Source: Coneutiohabitans sp964457925 (GTDB taxonomy: Bacteria; Zhuqueibacterota; Zhuqueibacteria; Zhuqueibacterales; Zhuqueibacteraceae). From it: 64,000 bases of DNA. Below the pieces are notes generated by a model that had not been told where the DNA came from, made no database searches, and saw only the letters and a list, made by a program, of their open reading frames with translations. Of the stretch, positions 55,000 to 63,942 are shown in pieces; the first letter of the stretch is position 1; every line of letters starts with the position of its first letter. The stretch spans positions 62,001 through 126,000 of the forward strand of contig CAYWGH010000008.1 in assembly GCA_964457925.1 (NCBI GenBank), read 5' to 3'. Both the position numbers and the translations under genes were made by a program.

Positions 55000-55728
55000 C
55001 TACTGCCACAACCGCAGCGCACTGGTTAAAATCGTTTCGAGATCGCCGTAGCGCGCCTTGTAATCTTCCTGGCTGCGGCGAATGATTTCTTCGGCCTCTG
55101 CGCGATGATAAATATCGGTAATCTCACACGTGCCTTGCTTTTCGCCGGGCGCTTGTTTGTAGGTGAGAAAGTAATGCCGCAGGCGGTCAATCACATCGGG
55201 CGGACATTCGGAGACGTCGCGCCATTGGCCATAGACGGCGTCGCCCTGCATCACCGCAATGATTTTGTCGTCGGCTTCATTCTTGTCGATCATGCGCAGG
55301 CCGCCGATGGGAATGGCATGCAACAAAATGTCGCCATGTGAAATTTGTTTTTCCGTGAGCACGCAAATATCAATGGGATCGCCGTCGCCCACGATGCCCG
55401 TTCGTCCGCTGCGCTGCATGCACAGCTCCGCCACGCGCTCGGCGCAATAGGTTTGTGGAATCAAACCATAGAGGGTGGGACAGTGATTCGAAAATTTTTG
55501 CGGCCGGTCTACGCGCAAGTGTCCGGTGGCTTTGTCGATTTCATACTTCACCGTATCGGTCGGCACCATTTCGATATAGGCGGTCACGACCTGCGGCGCG
55601 TCCGGCCCGATTGGGATGCCGTGCCAGGGATGTGATTTGTACAACACGCCCATCAGCTGCCAAATCGGATCGGCATTCGCGGCTTTTGCCTTTTTCATGA
55701 TGGCTTTGGCTTCAATGGCATTCATCAT
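55000..55728 (-). CDS. ppa: Inorganic pyrophosphatase (family I)
   Basis: From ATG 55728 (AAGGAGG 8 bp upstream on the minus strand) the product is 242 residues; the frame to 55809 is not used. The active-site motif is DGDPIDICVLTE with the metal-binding aspartates, and YEIDKATGHLRVDRPQKFSN is the typical early strand. It hydrolyses pyrophosphate to drive biosynthetic reactions in the cytoplasm. It is longer than E. coli Ppa (175 residues), as in several family I members with an N-terminal extension of about 45 residues. Confidence 0.93.
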   Translation of the reverse strand: MMNAIEAKAIMKKAKAANADPIWQLMGVLYKSHPWHGIPIGPDAPQVVTAYIEMVPTDTVKYEIDKATGHLRVDRPQKFSNHCPTLYGLIPQTYCAERVAELCMQRSGRTGIVGDGDPIDICVLTEKQISHGDILLHAIPIGGLRMIDKNEADDKIIAVMQGDAVYGQWRDVSECPPDVIDRLRHYFLTYKQAPGEKQGTCEITDIYHRAEAEEIIRRSQEDYKARYGDLETILTSALRLWQ

Positions 55729-56123
55729 AAGGAAGACCTCCTTTCTTGGTTTAATGCATTCCAAGTAGCCCTCATCCTGATAGTTATCAATAGAACGGCA
55801 GAATGACACGAATTTGTCGACGTATACGCACGCATCAGGCCGCGATTACCCGGCAAACAAGAGAGATCATGACACAAACGGATGGGTAATTTTCGCCGCG
55901 CTTGTTCAGGTAATTCTATGAAGGAAAGTTGCTGAACGGTTGGAATGTCAGACTGTGTGCTGCCAAAAAACGGCGTGAGCGAAGTTGAGGGCCATAATAA
56001 CAACTTCGCTGTGGCGCAGACGTTCGAATCCGGCTCGCCGGTGTCGCAACAAGCACGGTCAACTCATCCGCTCCACAAGCGCGCCAGAAGGCAGGCCCGG
56101 ATACACCTTTTAGCGAACGCTAT
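55729..56123. other. 395-bp intergenic region with nothing recognised
   Basis: Between yggX and ppa on the minus strand. One 84-codon plus-strand frame (55945-56199) overlaps yggX and has no recognisable features. No tRNA, hairpin with T-run or repeat is seen. Confidence 0.5.
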
Positions 56124-56399
56124 TTACTCCTGCTTCACCGCTGTAAACTCCGGCGGCGGCGGCGCGCCTTCACCAAAGAAAAAAGCTTCGGTTTGCTGAT
56201 CGAGAAAAGCGCTGGCTTTGGGATCCATGAGATTGAGCCGGTATTCGTTGATCAACATGATCATTTGCGCTTTCCACATTTGCCAGGCTTCTTTTGAAAC
56301 ATTGTCAAAAATGCGCTGGCCCAATTCGCCTTTCATCGGCGGCTTCTCCAGGCCTTCCATCTCCCGGCCGAACTTCACACACTTTACCATGCGTGCCAT
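56124..56399 (-). CDS. yggX: Fe(2+)-trafficking protein YggX
   Basis: A 91-residue protein matching YggX: MVKCVKFGREMEGLEKPP, then GQRIFDNVSKEAWQMWKAQM and ILINEYRLNLMDPKASAFLDQ. This small protein is linked to iron homeostasis and repair of Fe-S clusters under oxidative stress in enterobacteria. The conserved Cys is present at residue 7. The Pro-rich segment near the C-terminus (GEGAPPPPEF) is slightly longer than in E. coli. Confidence 0.92.
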   Translation of the reverse strand: MARMVKCVKFGREMEGLEKPPMKGELGQRIFDNVSKEAWQMWKAQMIMLINEYRLNLMDPKASAFLDQQTEAFFFGEGAPPPPEFTAVKQE

Positions 56400-56494
56400 G
56401 CTGCAACCTCAACATTCAAAGCAATACGATTGACAAATCGAAGGCAGTCATTCTGCCTCGAGGATTTTCGAATCTTCAACAGTCCGACGCATTT

Positions 56495-57310
56495 TCAATG
56501 CAATGCTTCCAAACGAGTTCCACTAACCAGCAATTTCATCTTGGTCGCCAGATACTTCTTCTTTTTGAAAACGCGCAGAACCTGCAAATAACTGCTCAAG
56601 ACGGCGCCGGTTTCCTGCAACGACTTCGGCACCACCTCGAGATTAATGACGCCGTCGTAGCCGTGTTTGAAAACGTGATCTAAAAATTTTTCGATGGGCA
56701 ACACACCCTGGCCAAACGGCAGATGCGCATCCTCGTCCTTGATGCAATCCGACATGTGAATGCAAATAACTTGCTTGGCAATCGCGCTGAAGCGCTCGAA
56801 AATGTCCTCGCCGCGCAGAAAGGCGTGCGCCGGATCGAAACACAGGCCGATCAGCTTTTTCTTCAAGATCTTTTTCGTCATATCCACCAATCGATCGAAA
56901 TCCCTGACATTCCAGGCTTCGATATTCTCCAAAATAACCGGCACTTCTAGGCGCTGCAAGTTCTCATAAAGATATTCCAAGGCATCATCCGCCAATTCTT
57001 CGTTTTGAGTTTCTGGTGGATGCGCGACGCAGTAGAGCAAATTCAAATCATGGCGATGCTGGTTCAACAACGCAATGGTGTCGTCGATTCTATCCTTGGC
57101 CTCGAATGAGGAAAAATCGAATCCGTGTTCGCCAATCAAGGGCAGGTGAAAACCCGCCGCCATGCCGTTCATATTGGCAATGACAGCGTTGAGATCCCGA
57201 AAAACCGTGGGGTTGAATTCCACAAAAGTGACGCCGAGCCGCCGCACCAGGGCGAGCAATTCGCCGGGTTTTTTCCCGCCAAAATCACTGATGGTCAAGC
57301 CTACTTGCAT
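56495..57310 (-). CDS. Sugar-phosphate isomerase/epimerase-like TIM-barrel protein
   Basis: A 271-residue AP-endonuclease-2-type barrel. It shows GLTISDFGGKKPGELLALVR at the N-terminus, then VPVILENIEAWNVRDFDRL and LIGLCFDPAHAFLRGEDIF. Metal-ligand residues include the Glu in ENIE, the Asp-x-x-His pair in FDPAHAF and the C-terminal Glu in NLEVVPKS. The family includes xylose isomerase-like epimerases, endonuclease IV and related enzymes. The exact substrate is unknown. The gene ends 95 bp before the yggX start, on the same strand. Confidence 0.83.
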   Translation of the reverse strand: MQVGLTISDFGGKKPGELLALVRRLGVTFVEFNPTVFRDLNAVIANMNGMAAGFHLPLIGEHGFDFSSFEAKDRIDDTIALLNQHRHDLNLLYCVAHPPETQNEELADDALEYLYENLQRLEVPVILENIEAWNVRDFDRLVDMTKKILKKKLIGLCFDPAHAFLRGEDIFERFSAIAKQVICIHMSDCIKDEDAHLPFGQGVLPIEKFLDHVFKHGYDGVINLEVVPKSLQETGAVLSSYLQVLRVFKKKKYLATKMKLLVSGTRLEALH

Positions 57311-57329
57311 CGTTCCTCATCTCCGATTT

Positions 57330-57773
57330 TTATTTCATGCTCTCACGCGCCAGAAGGTAAATCCAATTCGCGCCCAACGCAAGGGCGGCCATCCGGCGCA
57401 TGATCGTGAGGTGCGCGGCGCTAAAAAATCTCAAAACGTTTTTATGGACAACGGTTGCCGCCAGCAACAAGCCGGCCGCAACGAACAGCGACAGGTAAAT
57501 CATCGCCGTCAAGGGATTGCCCACAAAGGCAGCGGCAAAGTCTCCGCGCGCGCACGCCAGCAATGCGCGTGTTGTGCCGCATGTGGGGCACGGCAGGCTT
57601 AACAAATCGTACAGCACGCAACGCGGTAACAAATGCACCAGCGGCGCCGCGAATTTCAGCGCGAGCACGCTCAACAACAAAAACGAGATTAATCCGAGGC
57701 TCGCCCACAATTGTTGCCGCAGGGGATGCGCCGCCCCCGCGTTATTGCGGTAAATTGAAACTTGACAGGACAT
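57330..57773 (-). CDS. DUF2752 membrane protein
   Basis: From ATG 57773 the product is 147 residues; the longer frame to 57893 lies inside the Yip1 gene. The family signature CPTCGTTRALLACARGDFAAAFVGNPL is intact, preceded by a membrane helix and followed by two more (about 95-115 and 118-135). DUF2752 proteins are of unknown function. The start overlaps the 3' end of the upstream Yip1 gene by 32 bp, suggesting an operon. Confidence 0.85.
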   Translation of the reverse strand: MSCQVSIYRNNAGAAHPLRQQLWASLGLISFLLLSVLALKFAAPLVHLLPRCVLYDLLSLPCPTCGTTRALLACARGDFAAAFVGNPLTAMIYLSLFVAAGLLLAATVVHKNVLRFFSAAHLTIMRRMAALALGANWIYLLARESMK

Positions 57774-58575
57774 CAGCAAACCGAAAGAGAAAATACGAAG
57801 CGAATCCGCAACATAAAATGAGCGGCAAGAACGCCGCAAGCGCGACGCGCGGCGTCGAACTCTTATGGAACTCCCGCCAGCCGGTGACCACAATGCCGAG
57901 TTGCCAAAACATCGCGATCATCCCGCCACAAACGGGCAAGACGCTGAGCAATTGCGGTCCAAAACTGTAACACAAGGCGCGAAAGGTCGCTTCCCATCCG
58001 CTTGCTCCGCTGCCCACCAGAAGCAAGCAGACATGAAAAACCGCGGCTGATACGAAGATGACGAGCGTCATCCAAAACGGCAGCATCAAAACATATAAGC
58101 CGTATTGTTCGCGTCCGAACTCGAGGCTGAATTCGCGCTCAAGCCGTTCCAGAAGCGGAAACGAATCCATCATCTGACTTTGCCAAAACAGCGAGATCAA
58201 GCCGGCCGTCATCCAAACCAGCAGCGCAAACAACAGCGCGGAGCCAACGTTGCCGGTGGGCGAGGTGCGTCGAAAAAACTCCGAGGGGCGCAAGGTGGCA
58301 TCGCTCAACGTTTGGCTCAAGCCACGCAGAAAGCCGACATTCGCACGATCTTCCCATTCGGTCGGGCGTTTCGCTTCAGCCCGCGGGGGCGGCGCGAAAG
58401 GCTCATTGACATTGGGGTACACCGGCGGAGGCGTAGCGGCCTCTGTCACCGGCGGTGGAGGCGCTTGCGCGTTGAATTCAAATAATCCCTCGTCGCCAAC
58501 CGGCGCGCCACAATAAGGGCAAAATTGCGCTTCGGCCGTCGCGATCTCACGTTGACATTTTTTGCAAATAGGCAT
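57742..58575 (-). CDS. Zinc-ribbon Yip1-domain membrane protein
   Basis: A 277-residue protein. The N-terminal zinc ribbon has CKKCQRE and CPYCGAPVGD (four Cys). A Pro-rich linker (about 35-75) is followed by five membrane helices (about 105-130, 155-180, 195-215, 220-240, 250-270) typical of Yip1/YIF1 domains, with TLSDATLRPSEFFRRTSPTG before them. The domain is common in bacteria but its function is unknown. It overlaps the DUF2752 gene. Confidence 0.83.
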   Translation of the reverse strand: MPICKKCQREIATAEAQFCPYCGAPVGDEGLFEFNAQAPPPPVTEAATPPPVYPNVNEPFAPPPRAEAKRPTEWEDRANVGFLRGLSQTLSDATLRPSEFFRRTSPTGNVGSALLFALLVWMTAGLISLFWQSQMMDSFPLLERLEREFSLEFGREQYGLYVLMLPFWMTLVIFVSAAVFHVCLLLVGSGASGWEATFRALCYSFGPQLLSVLPVCGGMIAMFWQLGIVVTGWREFHKSSTPRVALAAFLPLILCCGFASYFLFRFADVLSSFNLPQ

Positions 58576-58780
58576 AGAAAATCACCTTAGCAAGTCCAGC
58601 CATGAAGGTATTCTCACATCAGTTTCAAATATAGTTACCGCTAGGGATATCGTCGTTTGGTGAGATCGTCAAGCGCGAGGGCGTTAGCGAAGATAAGCGA
58701 TAATCATCGTGGCGCCGGCGAACGCACGCTCGTTTGGCCGGCGCCGAACACTGGCACAGCCGTTTTGGGCTCCGGTTTGG

Positions 58781-59155
58781 TCAAACAACATAATAACTGT
58801 TTTCTTGTGAGGTCAATTCCCGGACTTTGGTTTTAAGCTGGCTCAGATCCGAGGATTTGACGAGATAGGCATCCGCCGACCAACTGGTGAAATCGCTCAT
58901 ATAAGTCGAATACGCAGAATTCAGAATAATTTTCAGATGGCGGTTCTCCTGCATTAAATCACGCACCACTTCCAGGCCGTTCTCGCCGTTTAATTTGATA
59001 TCAACAATCGCGAGATCGACGCGGCGATTTCTGGTTTGCTCGCGTGCATCGCGGCCGTCCGCCGTGGCAATCACCTGATAACCCAAAGCTTCTAATTCCT
59101 GAGAATAAAGCGTGCGCAAATTCTTTTCATCCTCGACCACAAGAATCGTTTTCAT
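58781..59155 (-). CDS. Stand-alone response-regulator receiver protein
   Basis: A 124-residue CheY-like receiver: VVEDEKNLR (acidic pocket), the phosphoacceptor Asp in LAIVDIKLNGENGLEVV, and the SAYSTYM and YLVKSSD Thr/Lys-side motifs. It has no output domain, so it may signal through another protein. AAGG precedes the ATG at 59155. No adjacent histidine kinase is present. Confidence 0.92.
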   Translation of the reverse strand: MKTILVVEDEKNLRTLYSQELEALGYQVIATADGRDAREQTRNRRVDLAIVDIKLNGENGLEVVRDLMQENRHLKIILNSAYSTYMSDFTSWSADAYLVKSSDLSQLKTKVRELTSQENSYYVV

Positions 59156-59363
59156 ATTGCCTTTCCTTACTTCATCATCACTTCTTCCTAAAACCGCCTA
59201 ATCTTGGCAATAGCTGAAGACCGCAAGTTGCGATTAGTGGCTGTTTTAAAAGTTCGAGTCGAAAAGATAAAAAAAACATCGAGAAAAGCAAGGCATTCCT
59301 GTTTTCTTTTGTGAATCTTTTTCATATTTTACCGCGACATGGCTTTGCACAAGGACAGGAATT

Positions 59364-59834
59364 ATGGTCAATATACCAGCCGCACCCAAGCTGATTGGCG
59401 TCATGCTGATCGCCGCCCTGATGTATTCATGCGACAGACAGTCGACCTCTCTTTATGCCGATATTCCGACGGCGCTAGTCTCGCTTTCCGCTTACTCGCA
59501 TAACGCGCCAAATTATCAACCCGTGCCCAATTCACTGCAACTGCGTTTCAATAAAGTGTTGCGCTTGCTGCGCTTGACTATTGTGGTGGAAGGCTGTAAT
59601 CCACAACCACATGCGGAAATTGAGACGGGCAGCGAGCGCATCGTGATCCGGCTAGATATGAACAACGCATGCACACCCGCCTCCGGCGAGTTGTTCGATG
59701 TCGACATTTACCTCAGTCCGATTCATCCGGACGTGTTGCAATTGGTCGTGGAAGCGCGCGATCTCGACAGCAATGCGCCCGGGCAGATTATCTTCAACAA
59801 AAAGATTGATGTCAGACAATTGCCTAGTTTGTAA
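59364..59834 (+). CDS. Lipoprotein of unknown function
   Basis: A 156-residue protein with a lipoprotein signal: hydrophobic GVMLIAALMYSC with the lipobox Cys at about residue 23. The mature part is short, with a Cys pair (VEGCNPQP and NNACTPAS) that could form a disulfide, and LRFNKVLRLLRLTIVV. It has no recognised family. The GGACAGGAATT stretch before ATG fits a ribosome site. A GH3 gene follows on the same strand. Confidence 0.72.
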   Translation: MVNIPAAPKLIGVMLIAALMYSCDRQSTSLYADIPTALVSLSAYSHNAPNYQPVPNSLQLRFNKVLRLLRLTIVVEGCNPQPHAEIETGSERIVIRLDMNNACTPASGELFDVDIYLSPIHPDVLQLVVEARDLDSNAPGQIIFNKKIDVRQLPSL

Positions 59835-59894
59835 AGCTGTGAACAATCAGATAATTCCTCGGCATTGCTAGTGTGAACCTTTCCGGGAGCAAAC

Positions 59895-62888
59895 GTGCCC
59901 ACCTTGAAACATGTTCATGCAACGGCCATGGCGTCGATGGCCCGATTCGTTTCAATAAAATTGCGCGGCGTTGCGGCCCTAGCCTCTCGCCCGTTGCAAC
60001 ATGCGCCGATCAAGTTTATCGTACTCGGCATGGCGATGTTACTCATCAGCAGTATCACGGTTTTGGCGCAATCCCCCTCGCGTCTTTCGTCATCGCTTGA
60101 ACCGGCTTCCAGGTCCTGGGCCAAAAAAACATTGGCAAAAATGTCGCTACGTGAAAAGCTGGGTCAGCTTTTTATCTATTATATCGACGCCAACTTCAAA
60201 CCGGACAGCGATCCGCAGTGGCGCGAAGTTGAGACTCTGGTCTCACAATACCAGATTGGCGGCTTGCATCTTTGGAACGGCGAGCCTTATGCCACCGCGT
60301 ACATGACGAATCGCCTGCAAACGCTGAGCAAAACGCCGCTGTTGTTTACTGCAGACCTGGAGCACGGCGCAGCCCGTTTTCGCGGCACGGATTTTCCAAC
60401 CAACATGGCGCTTGCCGCAAGCGGTGATACGAACCTGGCCTATCAAGTCGGCTGGCATACGGCGCGTGAAGCGCGCGCTCTCGGCCTGGGCCTCACCTTC
60501 GCGCCCGTGGTCGATATCAACAACAATCCCGCAAATCCCATCATCAATGTGCGCGCATTCGGCGAGGAGGCGGCAACGGTTTCGCGTTTTGCCGAGGCGT
60601 TCATTCACGGCTGCCATGACGGCGGCCTGCTGGCGACGGCAAAACATTTTCCCGGCCATGGCGATACCGAACAGGATTCGCATATCGAACTGGCTTATGT
60701 CGGCGCGGATAGTGCGCGATTGGAAGAACTCGAACTGGCGCCGTTTCGCCGCGCCATGGCTGCGGGCGTGGATTTCATCATGACGGCGCACGTTAATGTG
60801 CGCGGCATTAACATGAACCCTTATGCGCCTGCGACGCTCTCGCCCGAGATCATGAGAACGCTGTTGCGCGAACGGTTGAAATTCGAGGGGGTTTTGATTA
60901 CAGACGCCATGGAAATGTGGGCGATTGAAAAAAACTATACCGAGGCATTTGCCACCGTGGCCGCCGTCAAAGCCGGAGCAGATATCATTCTTGCACAAAA
61001 ACATATTCCGCAGATGCTCGACGAACTTGAACGGCGCGTGCGCACAGGAGAGATTTCCATCCGGCAAATCGATCAATCCGTGCTGCGCATTTTGCTGGCC
61101 AAATCCCGCCTCAATTTGCACCGGCAGCGCCTGGTAAATCTGGATTCTGTTGCCGCGCGCCTGCGCCATCCTGAAGCGATGCAAGCCGCTGCTGTTGCCG
61201 CGCAACGCGCAATGACATTATTAAAAAATGAACAGCATGTGCTCCCACTTGAAGGCGCCGGTCACATTGCGGTTGTGAACCTCTGGGACGAGCCGCGCAC
61301 CATGATGCGAACGCCTTTTGTACGCGAGTTGCAGCGCGCGGTGAGAAATCTTGAAGTGATGTCCCTTCATCCGGGCAGTTCGCCCGAAGATTTTAAAACC
61401 GTGCTCGCTGCTGTGCGCACGGCGAGCGTGCAAGTCTTGCCGATTTACACGGCGCTGCGCGCGTGGAAAGGCGAAGTCGGATTGCCGCGAGCCATGCAGC
61501 CCATGGTTGATTCACTGTTGGCGACCGGCGTACCGGCGGCCGTCGTCAGCTTTGGCAATCCATACCTCTATCCCCACGTCAAATCAGCGGCAGCCTATCT
61601 CGTGGCCTATGATGCGGAAGAGCTGTTGAGTCTCGCCGCTGCGCACGCCATGACCGGCCGCGAGCCGGTCACCGGCCGCCTGCCGATTAGCATTCCCGGT
61701 TATTTTGAGCGCGGCGCTGGTTTGCAATTATCTGCAAAAATGAACCCACCTGTGGCGCAAGAAATTTCCATGAAGCCGAACTTGCAATATGCTTTTCCGC
61801 AAGAAGCGGGGATGGCATCAACTGCGCTCGATTCCGTGCGGCTGATGATGCACCAAGCCGTGCGTGATTCGGTGTTTCCCGGAGCGGTTTTGCTCATTGC
61901 GCGTCACGGGAAAATCGTGATGCACGAAGCCTTCGGCAATCTTGGTTATGGCGAATATGCGCAGCCCGTGCCGCTGCATGCCGTTTATGATCTCGCTTCC
62001 GTTTCCAAAGTCGTTGCCATGACCACAGCCTGCATGCTGCTTTACGAACGCGGTAAACTCGATCTGGATGAAAAGGTGCAAACCTATTTGCCGGAGTTTA
62101 CGGGAAAAGACAAGGAAAAAGTCACGGTGCGCCATCTGCTGACGCATTGTTCGGGATTGGTGGCTTTTCGATTGTATTATAAAGATTACAAAACCGCGGA
62201 TGAAATCATCAACGTCATTCTCCGCGAAGAACTGGAATATCCCACCGCGACTAAAACCGTCTATTCCGATCTTGGCGCAATCTTGTTGGGAAAAATCGTT
62301 GAACGCATCTCTGGTAAAACGCTGGAGGTTTTTTGTCATGACGAAATTTTTGCGCCGCTCAAAATGGGAGAGACGTTTTTCAACCCGCCGGCGCAATTTC
62401 TGCCGCGCATTGCGCCGACGGAATTTGACACCTGGACCGAGGGCCGCAAAGGCAAATTTTCTCACGGCGTGGTGCACGATGAAAATGCCTACCGACTCGG
62501 CGGTGTTTCAGGCCATGCCGGGCTTTTCAGCAGTGCGCGCGATCTTGCAATTTTTTTACAGATGCTGTTGAATGGCGGCAGCTATGGCGAGACGAAGTTG
62601 CTTTCGCCAAAAACGATTGCGCTGTTTACTTCACGGCAAAATTTGGTCACCGGCAGCAGCCGCGCTTTGGGGTGGGATACCGCTGATGGCAGTAATTCGG
62701 CGGGCAAGTTGATGAGTGAGAGAGCTTTTGGCCATACCGGTTACACCGGCACGTCCGTCTGGGCCGATCCGCAAAGCGGGCTGCTGGTCGTGCTGCTCAG
62801 CAACCGCGTTCATCCCACGCGCGAGAACCGGCGCATTCTACCGTTTCGCGCAAAGCTGCACGAGGCGGTGGTGAGATCGATGCGTTAA
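59895..62888 (+). CDS. GH3 beta-N-acetylglucosaminidase fused to beta-lactamase-type serine hydrolase
   Basis: A 997-residue exported protein with a start at GTG 59895 (GGAG upstream). The signal anchor is around 40-58. The GH3 domain (about 75-400) has KHFPGHGDT (250-258, catalytic His loop as in NagZ) and ITDAMEM (335-341) with the nucleophile Asp. A GH3-C-like domain follows (about 430-600). The C-terminal domain (about 640-995) is class C beta-lactamase/penicillin-binding fold, with SVSK (702-705), YSD (790-792) and GHTGYTGTS near the end. It may remove GlcNAc from muropeptides and hydrolyse an ester or peptide bond on the same substrate. The lipoprotein just upstream may be part of the same unit. 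Confidence 0.9.
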   Translation: MPTLKHVHATAMASMARFVSIKLRGVAALASRPLQHAPIKFIVLGMAMLLISSITVLAQSPSRLSSSLEPASRSWAKKTLAKMSLREKLGQLFIYYIDANFKPDSDPQWREVETLVSQYQIGGLHLWNGEPYATAYMTNRLQTLSKTPLLFTADLEHGAARFRGTDFPTNMALAASGDTNLAYQVGWHTAREARALGLGLTFAPVVDINNNPANPIINVRAFGEEAATVSRFAEAFIHGCHDGGLLATAKHFPGHGDTEQDSHIELAYVGADSARLEELELAPFRRAMAAGVDFIMTAHVNVRGINMNPYAPATLSPEIMRTLLRERLKFEGVLITDAMEMWAIEKNYTEAFATVAAVKAGADIILAQKHIPQMLDELERRVRTGEISIRQIDQSVLRILLAKSRLNLHRQRLVNLDSVAARLRHPEAMQAAAVAAQRAMTLLKNEQHVLPLEGAGHIAVVNLWDEPRTMMRTPFVRELQRAVRNLEVMSLHPGSSPEDFKTVLAAVRTASVQVLPIYTALRAWKGEVGLPRAMQPMVDSLLATGVPAAVVSFGNPYLYPHVKSAAAYLVAYDAEELLSLAAAHAMTGREPVTGRLPISIPGYFERGAGLQLSAKMNPPVAQEISMKPNLQYAFPQEAGMASTALDSVRLMMHQAVRDSVFPGAVLLIARHGKIVMHEAFGNLGYGEYAQPVPLHAVYDLASVSKVVAMTTACMLLYERGKLDLDEKVQTYLPEFTGKDKEKVTVRHLLTHCSGLVAFRLYYKDYKTADEIINVILREELEYPTATKTVYSDLGAILLGKIVERISGKTLEVFCHDEIFAPLKMGETFFNPPAQFLPRIAPTEFDTWTEGRKGKFSHGVVHDENAYRLGGVSGHAGLFSSARDLAIFLQMLLNGGSYGETKLLSPKTIALFTSRQNLVTGSSRALGWDTADGSNSAGKLMSERAFGHTGYTGTSVWADPQSGLLVVLLSNRVHPTRENRRILPFRAKLHEAVVRSMR

Positions 62889-62898
62889 TTGCCAACCA

Positions 62899-63474
62899 TC
62901 AACGCGAGCCTTCAGCCTGGCCGGCCAAACCTAATTCAACGGCGACAGCTTTCATCGCTTTCAGGCAATTCGCGATATGCTCGTCCAACGTCAAACCGAG
63001 CAAGGTTGCGCCGCGCAAAATGTCATCGCGGCTGACCTGGCGCGCGAAGGCTTTGTCTTTCATTTTCTTCTTGACCGAACCGACTTCGACATCCAGCAGG
63101 CTTTTGTTGGGGCGGACCAGCGCGACGGCCGTGAGGAAACCGCATAGTTCGTCCACGGCGAGAATGGTTTTTTCCATCGGGGTTTCAGGTGTGACACCGG
63201 CATAGTCGGCATGCGCCAAAATCGCGCGGCTAATCGCTTCCGGCTCGCCCATTTCACGCAGCAACTTTACGGTTTGATAGGGATGTTCTGCTTTGGAAGG
63301 ATGCCTTTCATAATCCATATCATGCAACAGGCCGACCACCGCCCAGGTTTCTTCGTCTTCGCCGAACTTGCGCGCATAAAAACGCATGGCCGCTTCGACC
63401 GCGAGCATGTGTTTGCGCAGGCTTTCGGAGGCCGTCCACTCGCACATCAGTTGATAGGCTTGGGCACGCGTCAT
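62899..63474 (-). CDS. HD-domain phosphohydrolase-like protein
   Basis: From ATG 63474 the product is 191 residues; the longer frame to 63561 adds a non-conserved stretch. Motifs KHMLAVEAAMRFYARKFG, then LLHDMDYERHPSKAEHP hold the His/Asp-type metal ligands (H..HD). AISRAILAHADYAG and a Lys-rich KKKMKDKAFAR segment follow. It is probably a nucleotide-hydrolase-like enzyme, but the substrate is unknown. The gene ends just after the GH3 gene on the opposite strand. Confidence 0.84.
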   Translation of the reverse strand: MTRAQAYQLMCEWTASESLRKHMLAVEAAMRFYARKFGEDEETWAVVGLLHDMDYERHPSKAEHPYQTVKLLREMGEPEAISRAILAHADYAGVTPETPMEKTILAVDELCGFLTAVALVRPNKSLLDVEVGSVKKKMKDKAFARQVSRDDILRGATLLGLTLDEHIANCLKAMKAVAVELGLAGQAEGSR

Positions 63475-63586
63475 GAGTACCTCAATTATCGTGTTCGGCT
63501 GGAAGATGATTCGCTTTTTGCCGGTACGAACTTGAACGAAATGCAATGACCTGATATTCACACTTTATCTTGATGTTTCAATCAAA

Positions 63587-63607
63587 AGCGACGGCTTGGC
63601 CGTCGCT
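63587..63607 (-). terminator. Hairpin downstream of the YbjQ gene
   Basis: A perfect 9-bp stem AGCGACGGC/GCCGTCGCT with a TTG loop, followed on the minus strand by TTTTGATT. It lies 14 bp after the YbjQ stop codon. The sequence differs at one pair from the stems at 12325 and 30126. Confidence 0.65.
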
Positions 63608-63621
63608 GGATCGCTTTCTGT

Positions 63622-63942
63622 TTACTCCACAAGCACGGCAGTGCCGTTGGCAATGACGATCAAGATCGTCTCTCCCACGCCAAAAGCTTCATAATCCAAA
63701 TCCACTCCGACGACGGCATTCGCGCCGAGTTGCGCAGCATTTGCCTGCATGTCTTTCAGCGCCAAGCCTCGCGCTGCCACCAAATTCTTTTCATACCGGC
63801 TCGTGCGCCCGCCGACTATGCCACGAATGCCCTTGAACAAATCATCAACAAGGTGAGAGCCGATCACAGCCTCGCCCGTCACGATGCCCAAATATTTGAC
63901 AATCGTTTTGCCCTCGATGGATTCTGTCGTGGTAATCATCAT
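63622..63942 (-). CDS. YbjQ family (UPF0145) protein
   Basis: A 106-residue protein with the UPF0145 pattern: MITTTESIEGKTIVKYLGIV, then GEAVIGSHLVDD, GGRTSRYEKNLVAARGLALK and GANAVVGVDLDYE. These small proteins form pentamers and have been suggested as heavy-metal-binding proteins, without firm proof. GGGAGAAGCG precedes the ATG on the minus strand. Confidence 0.92.
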   Translation of the reverse strand: MMITTTESIEGKTIVKYLGIVTGEAVIGSHLVDDLFKGIRGIVGGRTSRYEKNLVAARGLALKDMQANAAQLGANAVVGVDLDYEAFGVGETILIVIANGTAVLVE

